A stretch of DNA of 64,000 nucleotides. Origin: Bacteroidales bacterium. Lineage in GTDB: Bacteria > Bacteroidota > Bacteroidia > Bacteroidales > Marinilabiliaceae. The translations under genes and the position numbers were made by a program. Below are positions 1-8,525 of this stretch, piece after piece. The first letter of the stretch is position 1; each line of letters opens with the position of its first letter. Under the pieces are notes generated by a model that was given only the letters and a program-made list of their open reading frames with translations, had not been told where the DNA came from and did not search any database. Where the stretch lies: the NCBI GenBank assembly GCA_024401395.1, contig JAKSLD010000013.1, forward strand, positions 1-64,000. Direction: 5' to 3'.

Positions 1-91
1 ATATTTGTCTTGCCTCGCTGCATCTACTTGTCGCGGAATGTTTTAATTTTGCAGTCGGATATATATATTAACGTCTAATTTTAAATGTGCT

Positions 92-715
92 ATGAGAATT
101 TTTACTAAATGCCTTTGTTTCATCTTTTTGTCGGTTCTGATTTATCTGATTTTCAGTATTTGGGCTGAGTCAGACATAGAGGTCGATTGCCCAAGAGCGA
201 TTCCCGGAGAGGAGTTGTCTGTCGATTTGAGGAATAGTGCCTTACGACCATTGAAGGTATTGGATGGGTATTACCAAATGCGTGATCCAAAACTTGTTGA
301 GGCTTGTATTGATGAAACAATTGTCTCTGATGAGATATTGATTCTGGGAACGAATCCAGGGGAGATATTTCGAGGTTGGGATGGAGCAAGAAACTTGTTG
401 CTTGGCGATTGGAATTATTGGGGGCATTTTTACCTCGATTGGGAGAGGGCGTCTCTCAGCAGTGTGGGCGATGCCATATATTTTGCCGTAAATAGTAAGG
501 TAAATCTGGATATCTACCATTTCATGATTCCTGTAAGGGTGACGGGTGTTTTGGTTGAACGCGATGGACAGTGGTATATCAGCAAAATGCAGTTCATCAA
601 TAATCTGAATACTAACTATTTGGTTTTCTCTATGGTGGCTGTTGTCCTACTTATTCTGAGTATATTGTTGTACGGGGGAGTGTATCTGTTTTCGAAGAGA
701 CCGGCAAAAAAATAG
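92..715 (+). CDS. SnoaL/NTF2-like domain membrane protein, hypothetical
   Basis: The 207-residue product has a hydrophobic N-terminal segment (about residues 7-25) and a second near the C-terminus (about 177-200) followed by a basic tail, so it is probably anchored at both ends with the middle outside the cytoplasm. Residues about 55-165 look like a SnoaL/NTF2-type fold: a helix containing LDGYYQMRDPKLVEAC, later strands with an aromatic-rich stretch (NYWGHFYLDW), and a final strand pair with ERDGQWYISKMQF, typical of the end of this fold. The family includes ketosteroid-isomerase-like enzymes and ligand-binding proteins, so no reaction can be assigned. The next gene follows after 31 bp on the same strand, so co-transcription is possible. 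The domain call is an inference from pattern. Confidence 0.6.
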   Translation: MRIFTKCLCFIFLSVLIYLIFSIWAESDIEVDCPRAIPGEELSVDLRNSALRPLKVLDGYYQMRDPKLVEACIDETIVSDEILILGTNPGEIFRGWDGARNLLLGDWNYWGHFYLDWERASLSSVGDAIYFAVNSKVNLDIYHFMIPVRVTGVLVERDGQWYISKMQFINNLNTNYLVFSMVAVVLLILSILLYGGVYLFSKRPAKK

Positions 716-746
716 ATGTATGTAACAGAGAATTGAAACGCGATAT

Positions 747-1352
747 ATGATTAAGAATCTGATATTTGATTTTGGTAAGGTACTGGTGGATTATGACTTT
801 GAGGCGTTTTTCCATAAGTATATTCCTGATGAGGAACGTTGCAGGGCTTTCATTCCCGTACTGTGTAACGAGGAGGTTCAGCAAATGCTGGATAGGGAAG
901 AGCGCCCTTTTGAGGTCATAATGGATGAGATATTGGAGAAAAACAAAGAGTTCGAACCGGAACTCCGTATGTTTTGTGAGCATTATCCTGAGATTGTGAC
1001 GGGTGAGATGGCGGGTATGCGTGATTTGCTATGCCGTCTGAAGTCTGAGGGCTATAAGCTCTATGGGCTCTCAAACTGGTGCAGTAAGGTTTATGTTACT
1101 ATGGCTCAGTATGAGATATTTAACTTGCTTGATGGGTATGTTGTGTCGTCGGCAGAGAAGGTTGTCAAGCCGGAAGCTGAGATATATCATCGTCTGTTCG
1201 CTAAGTTTAATCTTAAACCGGAAGAGTGTATCTTTGCTGATGATAAGGTGGAGAATATTGAGGGTGGTCGACGAGTAGGTATGAAGGGTATAGTTTTTAC
1301 TGGGGCTGAGGATTATGAGAGGCAGTTGAATGTCATGCTGAAAAATCGATAA
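747..1352 (+). CDS. HAD-superfamily (subfamily IA, YihX-like) phosphatase
   Basis: This 201-residue protein carries the four HAD motifs in order. Motif I is IFDFGKVLVD at the N-terminus, with the nucleophile Asp, and Gly at the +2 position as in YihX-like phosphatases. Motif II is GLSNW near residue 110, motif III is the Lys of VVKPEAEIY near 140, and motif IV is FADDKVENI near 165. An alpha-helical cap lies between motifs I and II. HAD-IA enzymes of this type dephosphorylate small phosphometabolites such as sugar phosphates in the cytoplasm; the substrate cannot be read from sequence. Length is normal for the family. It converges with aroE. Confidence 0.88.
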   Translation: MIKNLIFDFGKVLVDYDFEAFFHKYIPDEERCRAFIPVLCNEEVQQMLDREERPFEVIMDEILEKNKEFEPELRMFCEHYPEIVTGEMAGMRDLLCRLKSEGYKLYGLSNWCSKVYVTMAQYEIFNLLDGYVVSSAEKVVKPEAEIYHRLFAKFNLKPEECIFADDKVENIEGGRRVGMKGIVFTGAEDYERQLNVMLKNR

Positions 1353-1354
1353 AT

Positions 1355-1408
1355 CAGTATAAGATACGATGAGTTCGCAAATACGCGAATCTCATCGAGT
1401 TTATACTG
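1355..1408. terminator. Long imperfect inverted repeat between convergent genes
   Basis: Outer arms CAGTATAA (1355) and TTATACTG (ending 1408) enclose inner arms GATGAGTTCGC and GCGAATCTCATC. The hairpin sits between the convergent HAD and aroE genes and could end transcription in both directions, though there is no long T-run. Confidence 0.55.
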
Positions 1409-1428
1409 TTAAGTGAAATCAGGAATTT

Positions 1429-2178
1429 TTACTCCATATTCCAGATTTCCCAGGCACGGATGGCTTGGAGATGTAGCATCTCAAGTCCGTTTTTGGTAGC
1501 AGCTCCTTGCTCAGCCGATTTCTTGAGGAATAGTGTGACGTCTGGATTGTATACTAGGTCAAATGCCAGGTGGTCCGTTGTCATGCACTCGTATGGGATG
1601 GCTGGACACTCATCAACGTGTGGGTGCATACCGACAGGTGAACAATTAACGATGACCTTGTATTCGTTCATTATCTCAGGTGTTATATCCTCGTATGTAA
1701 TCATACCCTCTTTTTGGGAGCGGGATACGAAGAGTGTCTCGATGCCGTTCTTGCGGAGCATATATAGGACAGCCTTCGATGCACCTCCAGTGCCGAGTAT
1801 AAGTGCTTTCTTGTGGATGTCTTTCTTTATGAAGGGCTTGATGGATTCCCAGAAACCGTAGATATCACTGTTGTACCCCTTTAGCGTGCGCTTCCCATTG
1901 GCATCCTTGCCTACACGAACTACATTGACTGCTCCCACTTCTGCTGCTTCTGGATCAATCTCATCAAGAAGTGGCATTACCTGTTGCTTGTATGGAATTG
2001 TAACGTTGAAGCCTTTCTGCTCTGGAAGGTTGTCTAATGTGCCCATAAGTTCGTCTATGCTGGGCATCTCAAGCATAAGATACTTGGCATCGATATTTTC
2101 ACGAGCGAATTTCTCTGAAAAGAACTTCTCGGAGAAAGAGTGTCCGATAGGGTAGCCTATCAATCCGTATGTCGTCAT
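1429..2178 (-). CDS. aroE: Shikimate dehydrogenase (NADP+)
   Basis: AroE reduces 3-dehydroshikimate to shikimate in the aromatic amino acid and chorismate pathway in the cytoplasm. The 249-residue product has the substrate-binding start YGLIGYPIGHSFSEKFF, the catalytic-Lys motif FNVTIPYK near residue 62, the nucleotide-binding loop LGTGGASKAV near 130, an adenosine-phosphate site VSRSQ, the NCSPVGMHP motif, and the C-terminal KNGLEMLHLQA helix. It is slightly shorter than the E. coli enzyme but complete. It lies 17 bp downstream of the TPR-protein gene on the same strand, so the two are probably co-transcribed. Confidence 0.96.
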   Translation of the reverse strand: MTTYGLIGYPIGHSFSEKFFSEKFARENIDAKYLMLEMPSIDELMGTLDNLPEQKGFNVTIPYKQQVMPLLDEIDPEAAEVGAVNVVRVGKDANGKRTLKGYNSDIYGFWESIKPFIKKDIHKKALILGTGGASKAVLYMLRKNGIETLFVSRSQKEGMITYEDITPEIMNEYKVIVNCSPVGMHPHVDECPAIPYECMTTDHLAFDLVYNPDVTLFLKKSAEQGAATKNGLEMLHLQAIRAWEIWNME

Positions 2179-2195
2179 ATTATATTAATTGCTCT

Positions 2196-3695
2196 TTAAA
2201 TTAATTCATTAAATGGCTTATCTTGCATCATGTTGTAGAAGTCTGTGTCTTCGTATGCGTCGCAGAATGATTCTGGATATTGTTTCTTTACAGATTCTAT
2301 CATTCTGTATGCCAGATTATCGTCTTTTTCTATAAGGTATATCATAAAGGCTTCTGCCAGAACGATACTTGGCTCTGCCGGGAAACGCGACTTTACCTGA
2401 CGGAAATTGTATAGTTGGTCTTGCCCTTCTTCTGTAGGCATCTTGAAGATGAGCTTCGTGACTTCTAGCCAAGGACGAACGGCATTTATATCATACGAAA
2501 TACCCTCAAGCAGCACTTGAAGTGTCTTCTGGTTGTCGCCCTCTCGTTCGTAGAGCGCCGACTTCATATAGTATACGCCTGGTATCGTAGGTTCTAGCTT
2601 TATGGCTTTATCCATCAGCTCGAGACCTTTCTTGTTGTCGCCCAAGAGTGATGTCGTGTCGGCTATCTGCATCCAGGCACGACTCTCATTGTACTTGTTG
2701 TCGATACACAACTTGTAGAATTCGATTGCATTCCCGAAAAGCTTGCGTACATCTGGTGTAAGTGCGACGTAATAGAACCCAGGGATGGTGTTCTTCTCGT
2801 CTTTTTCAAGAATTTCTCTTTCGGAAACACCCCAGTTGAAGAGACAGTCGCCCATCAACTCGTAGACTGAGGCATCGAATGTGTCTGTTCCTTTGGCTCG
2901 GGAAACGTACTGTGCATATTGCTCTATAGCCTTGTCGTATTTTTCCCACGATGCCCACATATTGCCGTAGTTGCAATATGCGTCTGCAAAATCTGGCGCT
3001 AATGCTATGGCACGAGTGAAGGCTTGATTGGCATTCTCAAACAGGCTGTTGCGGGTACATACCAGTGCGTAGTTGTACCAAGCCATATCTGAGAATGGAT
3101 TGAATTGTAGCATCTCTAGGTAGGTCTCCATGCACTTGGCATCTTCACCGCACTTTTCTTCGGCATATGCTCTTTCAAAAAGTATGTCGGGATCGTGTGG
3201 TTTCTTATTGAGGTACTGGTCGACATACTTGAATACATATTGCCACTGGTCATCGCGGTTGAGTCTGGAGGCAATCATCAGCAATGTCTCGAAGTAACTG
3301 TCTGAGTCTTCGGGTTCGCAGGCCACTGCTTCATCGTAGCACTCTAGACCCTTGATGACATCGCCGTCTTGAACGTGGAGGTCTCCCCAGGCAATATGTA
3401 GATCTGGATTGCGCTGTTCCAGGGGTGAGACATATTGCAAGATGTTTCTGGCTTCCTCAAGACGACGGTACTCTACAAGAATGGTGGCACGTTGTATAAG
3501 CAGTCCCGAGTCGTTCTGGTGTAGAGATACGGCATAGTCTGATGCAGCAAGCGCCTCGTCTCTACGTTCCTTGCCTAGGAGATAGTCGATGAACTCCTCC
3601 GCTTCGTTCGTATCCAGATATGGGCGATTGCCTTCTGCAAGCGACTTAGCGAGGTCTTCAAAATGTCTGTCGTCGTATTCTCTCTCTCTTGGCAT
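2196..3695 (-). CDS. Tetratricopeptide-repeat protein
   Basis: The 499-residue protein has no signal peptide and is made of successive TPR helices. Clear units include the stretch around IQRATILVEYRRLEEARNIL near residue 70, WYNYALVCTRNSLFENANQA near 210, ADAYCNYGNMWASWEKYDKA near 240, and MQIADTTSLLGDNKKGLELM near 350. TPR arrays are protein-protein scaffolds, and nothing catalytic is visible. It is first in a two-gene unit with aroE and is separated from pheT by a strong terminator. The specific partner is unknown. Confidence 0.85.
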   Translation of the reverse strand: MPREREYDDRHFEDLAKSLAEGNRPYLDTNEAEEFIDYLLGKERRDEALAASDYAVSLHQNDSGLLIQRATILVEYRRLEEARNILQYVSPLEQRNPDLHIAWGDLHVQDGDVIKGLECYDEAVACEPEDSDSYFETLLMIASRLNRDDQWQYVFKYVDQYLNKKPHDPDILFERAYAEEKCGEDAKCMETYLEMLQFNPFSDMAWYNYALVCTRNSLFENANQAFTRAIALAPDFADAYCNYGNMWASWEKYDKAIEQYAQYVSRAKGTDTFDASVYELMGDCLFNWGVSEREILEKDEKNTIPGFYYVALTPDVRKLFGNAIEFYKLCIDNKYNESRAWMQIADTTSLLGDNKKGLELMDKAIKLEPTIPGVYYMKSALYEREGDNQKTLQVLLEGISYDINAVRPWLEVTKLIFKMPTEEGQDQLYNFRQVKSRFPAEPSIVLAEAFMIYLIEKDDNLAYRMIESVKKQYPESFCDAYEDTDFYNMMQDKPFNELI

Positions 3696-3709
3696 AGTTT
3701 TTTATAATC

Positions 3710-3751
3710 AAAAAACCTATAGTGCTAGTCGGTAAAGGCGGCACTATAGGT
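3710..3751 (-). terminator. Rho-independent terminator of pheT
   Basis: On the minus strand ACCTATAGTGC and GCACTATAGGT form a perfect 11-bp stem, followed by a T-run. It lies just after the pheT stop codon and before the TPR gene. Confidence 0.85.
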
Positions 3752-3779
3752 ATATAATATCATTTTCGTGATAGGCGGA

Positions 3780-6245
3780 TTAACGAAGCTCTGCGCCAAG
3801 TTCCTTCTGGAATACGCCTATAAGTTGCTGCATAATATGGTCAACTTGCTTGTCGTTCATTGTCTTTGTCTCGTCTTGGAGCATGAATGACACAGCGTAT
3901 GACTTCTTACCCTCTGGAAGGTTCTTGCCTTCGTAGACGTCGAAGAGAGAAACTGAACGGAGGAGCTTCTTCTCTGTGCGATACGCAAGTTGCTCAATCT
4001 GTGAATATGTAACTGCCTTGTCAACGAGGAGCGCAAGGTCTCGCTTAACCTCTGGGAACTTAGGTATCTCAACAAAGCGGATTGGAGCATTCTTCTGACG
4101 TTGGAGTATTGTCTTATAAACCTTGTCCATATTAACCTCAGCATAGAATACTGGCTTGTCAAGATCGAACTTAGCTGAGAGCGCGTTCTTGAGCTTACCA
4201 TAGGTAGCAACAACTTTCTTGCCATCCAAAATCTGAATAGCCTCAGAGTATACATCGTTCTCAAGTGCCTGCTCTGTGTATGCCTTAAGGTCTAGACCAA
4301 GACGGAGAAGTAGGTTGAGAAGGGTAGACTTGAGGTCAAAGAATGTCAGTGGCTCTGCAGCAGTAATCCAGTTTGGCTGTGCTCGTAGACCAGTCATGAG
4401 AATAGATAGGTGCCACTCCTCAAGGTAGCTGCGTTGCTGACCACGATCGGCGTCGGCCGACTGAAGGTTGTGTACTGCTCCGAACTCGAACAACTTCAAG
4501 TCGCTGTTCTTGCGGTTGCTGTTATGCTGAGCCGACTCCAATGCACCGAAAAGTAATGACTGGCGGAGGGCATTGAGGTCTGTACTCAATGGGTTGGCAA
4601 GAACAACGGTCTTTGTCGCATCATAAGCGTTAGACTCTTCGAAGTACGATGCCTTGGTGAGAGTATTGTTCATAATCTCATGGAAACCCTGACCAGCAAG
4701 CTGTGCTGCTACTGCTCCCTCAACGGTGTGGCGTTCTGGTTTGTCTGCATATACCAATGTAGAACGTACCGCTGTTGGGGTCTCTACGTTATTGTATCCG
4801 TAAATACGGAGAATATCCTCTATTACGTCTGCCTCTCGTGTTACGTCTACTCGATAAGGAGGAACACGAAGGTCCATCTCATCTCCACGGTCGGCTACTA
4901 CCTCAATCTCTAGGCCTTTGAGAATCTTTTGGATTGTTGCCTCAGGAATCTCTTTCCCAATGAGGTTCATGCAACGCTTACGGCTAAGTGTAACGTTGAA
5001 GTGCTCTGCTGGAGTAGGGTAGATATCTGTGATTTCACTCGCAATCTCACCGCCAGCTACTTCAACTACGAGAAGAGCCGCACGCTTGAGGGCATAGATT
5101 ACGTTGTTAGGGTCGGTACCACGCTCAAAACGGAAGCTGGCATCTGTGCTGAGCTGATGACGACGTGCTGTCTTACGTACAGATACTGGGTTGAACCAAG
5201 CTGACTCAATGAATACGTCTGTTGTGCTGTCCTTTACACCGCTCTGGAGACCGCCGAATACACCTGCAATGCACATTGGCTCCTCGGCGTTGCATACCAT
5301 AAGGTCGTCCTGATGGAGTGTGCGCTCTTTCTCATCAAGAGTAACGAACTTTGTTCCTCCGAGACCGCTCTTTACGTGAATCTCACCACCCTTGATATCC
5401 TTGAGGTCAAAAGCATGCAAAGGCTGTCCGAGGGCGAAGAGAATATAGTTTGTAACGTCGACTATATTATTGATAGGGTTGAGACCGATGCTCTTGAGGG
5501 CCTTCTGCAACCATTCTGGAGATTCTTTTACAGTAACACCGCTAATTGTAACACCAGCATAACGACCGCATGCCTCTGGGTTTTCAACTACAACCTTTAT
5601 AGCTTTAGAATTGTTTGCAACCTTGAAGTCGTCTACGGATGGGAGTGTAACTTTGATATTATCGTCCTGTACACCGTAGGCTGCAGCTAAGTCTCGAGCT
5701 ACACCATAGTGCGAGGCACCATCGGCACGGTTAGGGGTAATATCTACAACTATCATAGTGTCGTTCTCTAGACCGTAATACTCAGCAGCAGGTAAACCTA
5801 CTGGGGTGTCTTCTGGAAGAACTATGATGCCATCATGACTTGTACCTACACCGATTTCGTCCTCAGCGCAAATCATACCATTGGATGGTACTCCACGAAG
5901 CTTTGATGGCTTGATGACAAACTCTTTGTCTCCGTCGTAGAGTACAGTACCGCAAGTAGCAACGATTACTTTCTGCCCGGCAGCTACGTTTGCAGCTCCA
6001 CATACAATGCCGAGAGGCTCTGGACCTCCGACATCAACTGTCGTTACGTGAAGGTGGTCTGAGTTTGGGTGCATTTCGCAAGTGAGAACCTTGCCCACTA
6101 CAAGACCCTTGAGACCGCCCTTAATGCTCTGAGTTTCCTCTACGCTATCTACTTCAAGACCGATGCTAGTGAGTTTTTCTGCAACCTCTTCGGCAGATGC
6201 TGTGAGGTTAATGTATTTCTTTAACCAGTTGTAGGAAATATTCAT
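3780..6245 (-). CDS. pheT: Phenylalanine-tRNA ligase beta subunit
   Basis: The 821-residue subunit pairs with PheS (not in this window) to charge tRNA-Phe. Domain order matches the bacterial long form. It starts with MNISYNWLKKYINL, followed by an OB-fold tRNA-binding domain (about 40-150, with MHPNSDHLHV). The B3/B4 editing core is about 215-400 (with DVTNYILFALGQPLHAFD and SAWFNPVSVRKTARRH), the B5 domain about 405-475, a catalytic-like core follows, and a C-terminal FDX-ACB anticodon domain runs from about 725 (FPEVKRDLALLVD). A TATCTTTG -7 element lies at 6285-6278 on the minus strand, 33 bp before the start codon. pheS is not adjacent. Confidence 0.97.
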   Translation of the reverse strand: MNISYNWLKKYINLTASAEEVAEKLTSIGLEVDSVEETQSIKGGLKGLVVGKVLTCEMHPNSDHLHVTTVDVGGPEPLGIVCGAANVAAGQKVIVATCGTVLYDGDKEFVIKPSKLRGVPSNGMICAEDEIGVGTSHDGIIVLPEDTPVGLPAAEYYGLENDTMIVVDITPNRADGASHYGVARDLAAAYGVQDDNIKVTLPSVDDFKVANNSKAIKVVVENPEACGRYAGVTISGVTVKESPEWLQKALKSIGLNPINNIVDVTNYILFALGQPLHAFDLKDIKGGEIHVKSGLGGTKFVTLDEKERTLHQDDLMVCNAEEPMCIAGVFGGLQSGVKDSTTDVFIESAWFNPVSVRKTARRHQLSTDASFRFERGTDPNNVIYALKRAALLVVEVAGGEIASEITDIYPTPAEHFNVTLSRKRCMNLIGKEIPEATIQKILKGLEIEVVADRGDEMDLRVPPYRVDVTREADVIEDILRIYGYNNVETPTAVRSTLVYADKPERHTVEGAVAAQLAGQGFHEIMNNTLTKASYFEESNAYDATKTVVLANPLSTDLNALRQSLLFGALESAQHNSNRKNSDLKLFEFGAVHNLQSADADRGQQRSYLEEWHLSILMTGLRAQPNWITAAEPLTFFDLKSTLLNLLLRLGLDLKAYTEQALENDVYSEAIQILDGKKVVATYGKLKNALSAKFDLDKPVFYAEVNMDKVYKTILQRQKNAPIRFVEIPKFPEVKRDLALLVDKAVTYSQIEQLAYRTEKKLLRSVSLFDVYEGKNLPEGKKSYAVSFMLQDETKTMNDKQVDHIMQQLIGVFQKELGAELR

Positions 6246-6305
6246 TGTTTCTCTTTTATTTTCTCTATTAAAACGCGCAAAGATACAAAAAGTGTAGGAT
6301 ATATC

Positions 6306-7061
6306 CTATTTGATACCGCGAAGAGCGCTAATTTTTTCGTAGGCTTCCTGTACCTTGCGGAACTTGTCTGCTGTCTCTTTCTGAATTTCTTCGCTCATAT
6401 TTGCGACAGTGTCTGGATGTAGTTTCTTGGCCAGAGATCTATATGCTTTCTTTATCTCGTCATTTGAAGCCGATGATGATACTCCTAATATCGAGTAATA
6501 ATTGTCGCTCTGGTTGGAATTGTAATATTGATTGTTGTCTTGGTATGAGCCATACGATTGCTGGTTGTTGTACCCAGCTCCTCCTTCCCTTTGCGCCTTT
6601 TGTCTTTGGTAAAGGGCATTTATAGATCTTAGGTCTTCTATTGATAACCCAATGTCAACTGTAATTCTTTCGAGGAGCGACCATTCTTCGTATGTTATTA
6701 CTTCGTCGGCTACAGCTACACCATAGAGCAGTCGCAGAAGTGTGAATCTTTTTTCTCTGGAGTTGTTCTTCCTTACGGTTTCTGTGACGCGCCTGTAGCT
6801 GATATTGTCCCTGCAAAAGCTGCTGAGTTTTTTTAGGGCAGCACCAGCACCATCGATGCCGAATATCTTGATGAATTGTCTGCGTATGTAGTCTATTTCC
6901 CGCTGTGCTAACCTATGGTCTGAGTTTAGCATATACGCAACAAGTGAAATCAGACAGTCGTTGAAGGTTAGTTCTTCTGTGTCGTCATACAGTGAGCCTT
7001 CTCTTTGACTTAACTCGCGAAGTAGAAGAAATACAAATATTATGAGTGCTATGAATGCCAT
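6306..7061 (-). CDS. TerB/DjlA-like protein with intact J domain
   Basis: The 251-residue product begins with one membrane segment (residues 2-14). A TerB/DjlA-like helical domain follows (about 30-150, with [14 protein letters not shown] and [16 protein letters not shown]), then an Asn/Gln/Tyr-rich low-complexity linker (about 165-188), and a C-terminal J domain (about 188-251). The J domain keeps the HPD tripeptide (KKLHPDT) needed to stimulate the ATPase of DnaK. The layout resembles membrane-anchored DjlA co-chaperones. It is last in a coaE-led unit of three genes, 20 bp after its paralogue. Confidence 0.85.
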   Translation of the reverse strand: MAFIALIIFVFLLLRELSQREGSLYDDTEELTFNDCLISLVAYMLNSDHRLAQREIDYIRRQFIKIFGIDGAGAALKKLSSFCRDNISYRRVTETVRKNNSREKRFTLLRLLYGVAVADEVITYEEWSLLERITVDIGLSIEDLRSINALYQRQKAQREGGAGYNNQQSYGSYQDNNQYYNSNQSDNYYSILGVSSSASNDEIKKAYRSLAKKLHPDTVANMSEEIQKETADKFRKVQEAYEKISALRGIK

Positions 7062-7081
7062 TTATGTGTGTTTTGTGATGA

Positions 7082-7789
7082 TTATTTAATTCCTCGTGAG
7101 GAGCATATAGTTTCGTATGCCTCCTGAATTTTTGAAAAGCGTATCTGGGCATCGTCGTGAGCCTCCTTGCTGATATTGTTGGTCATAATCGGACAGAATT
7201 TCTTTGCAAGGGAGTTGAATGCTCTCTTGACTTGCTCTTCTGACGCTGTCTTTTCTATGCCAAGTATCTTGTATGAGGTGTCGACAGATGGGTCAACTTC
7301 ATTATCATTGTCTGTATGTGTTATTCGTATTGTGTCAAGGTCGCGACGATTAAGCCCTATGTATTCTGTAATTCTAATGAGCAACTGCCATTCTTCGTTG
7401 GACATATTGCCATCTGCCATGGCTATGCCATACAAGATGCTGAGAATCGTGCATTTTGATTGTTCGTCTAGCGAACGGTTGATGACTTGAGAGACTTCGT
7501 ATAGTTCAATATTGTTCTTGAGCATCTCTCGTAATTGTAATATGGTATGTTTTGCTCGTGTCTCTCCGAATATGCGTTCCAATTGGGGCTTGACAAAGTC
7601 GAGTTCTTCTGTACTCGCACTGCCATCGGCTTTCATCATATATGCGATGAGGGATATGAGCGAGCTCTGAAAGTCGTACTTCATGCCGCTCCATCGGGTA
7701 TTGTTTGATGATGCCCAAGTATTTGGTATCAATTTTGACGCAATTCGGAATACCAGGAATGCTATAAGTAAAAATAGTATGAACCCCAT
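7082..7789 (-). CDS. TerB/DjlA-like paralogue with degenerate J domain (HPD to CPI)
   Basis: The 235-residue protein has the same plan as its downstream neighbour: N-terminal membrane segment, TerB-like helical domain (SLIAYMMKADGSASTEEL, ILYGIAMADGNMSNEEW), and a C-terminal J-like domain starting DTSYKILGIEKTASEEQVKRA. Where a J domain has HPD this one reads KKFCPIMTNN, confirmed in the DNA near 7180-7205, so His and Asp are both lost. The flanking helices and the ending YETICSSRGIK match the paralogue, so this is divergence and not a frameshift. It is unlikely to stimulate DnaK and may be a structural partner of the intact paralogue. Confidence 0.85.
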   Translation of the reverse strand: MGFILFLLIAFLVFRIASKLIPNTWASSNNTRWSGMKYDFQSSLISLIAYMMKADGSASTEELDFVKPQLERIFGETRAKHTILQLREMLKNNIELYEVSQVINRSLDEQSKCTILSILYGIAMADGNMSNEEWQLLIRITEYIGLNRRDLDTIRITHTDNDNEVDPSVDTSYKILGIEKTASEEQVKRAFNSLAKKFCPIMTNNISKEAHDDAQIRFSKIQEAYETICSSRGIK

Positions 7790-7795
7790 TGTAGT

Positions 7796-8386
7796 CTATT
7801 TGGTTAATTCGTTATGTAAGTTCAGAATAGTATCTAGGATATTGATTCGGTCGTTTGTATTCAGTACCACATCGGCGTACTTTATCAGTTCTTCCTGTGG
7901 TAATTGTTTGTCAAGACGAGCCAATACTTGTTCTCTTGTAGAGTTGTCTCGCTTCATGGTACGTTGCAGACGTGTTTCTAAATCAAGGTCGGCTACTATC
8001 AGCTTGTCCATTGCCTTGTAGAAATTGCTTTGTATCATGACTGCCGCCTCGCATACCACGTACTTGGCTCCAGTAGTAGACTGTCTTTCAGCCCATGCTA
8101 GAAAGTCTTTGCGCACTTCGGCATGTATGGTGTGGTTGACCTGCTTGAGCAGGTTGGCATCAGAGAATATGCGACTGGCCATATATGGTTTGTTAAGATG
8201 CCCGTCTTCGTTGTATACTTCTTTGCCGAGAAGGTTTGTCAGGAATTCTCTTATTAATGGAGATTCTTCATTGAGCCTCTTGGCTTCATCGTCGGCTTTG
8301 TATACGGGCACACCAAGAGCGGCAAAAGCGTGAACGATATTGCTTTTACCGCATCCAATACCTCCGGCTATACCAATTTTGTACAT
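7796..8386 (-). CDS. coaE: Dephospho-CoA kinase
   Basis: CoaE phosphorylates the 3'-hydroxyl of dephospho-CoA, the last step of coenzyme A synthesis. The 196-residue protein begins MYKIGIAGGIGCGKSNI with the P-loop GGIGCGKS, has KADDEAKRL near residue 31 (the conserved Asp of the substrate site), a lid region around RLQRTMKRDNSTREQVLAR near 140, and the usual C-terminal helices. A TACTTTTG -7 element at 8402-8395 lies almost on top of the start, implying a very short leader. It leads the unit with the two TerB/J genes, 6 bp before the first. Confidence 0.95.
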   Translation of the reverse strand: MYKIGIAGGIGCGKSNIVHAFAALGVPVYKADDEAKRLNEESPLIREFLTNLLGKEVYNEDGHLNKPYMASRIFSDANLLKQVNHTIHAEVRKDFLAWAERQSTTGAKYVVCEAAVMIQSNFYKAMDKLIVADLDLETRLQRTMKRDNSTREQVLARLDKQLPQEELIKYADVVLNTNDRINILDTILNLHNELTK

Positions 8387-8472
8387 ATTGAGTGCAAAAG
8401 TATAATCTTTATGGGTAAATCCTAAAACTTAGCGCATTAATTGTTGATGCTGTGTGGTTTCACTAAAATAGA

Positions 8473-8510
8473 AAAGGGCACATCTGTATGAGGATGTGCC
8501 CTTTGTGTAT
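8473..8510 (-). terminator. Rho-independent terminator of the minus-strand TonB receptor
   Basis: AAAGGGCACATC (8473-8484) and GATGTGCCCTTT (8493-8504) form a perfect 12-bp stem. Read on the minus strand it is followed by a T-rich stretch. It lies between the receptor stop and the coaE start. Confidence 0.75.
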
Positions 8511-8525
8511 TTCTAATTCTACCTC

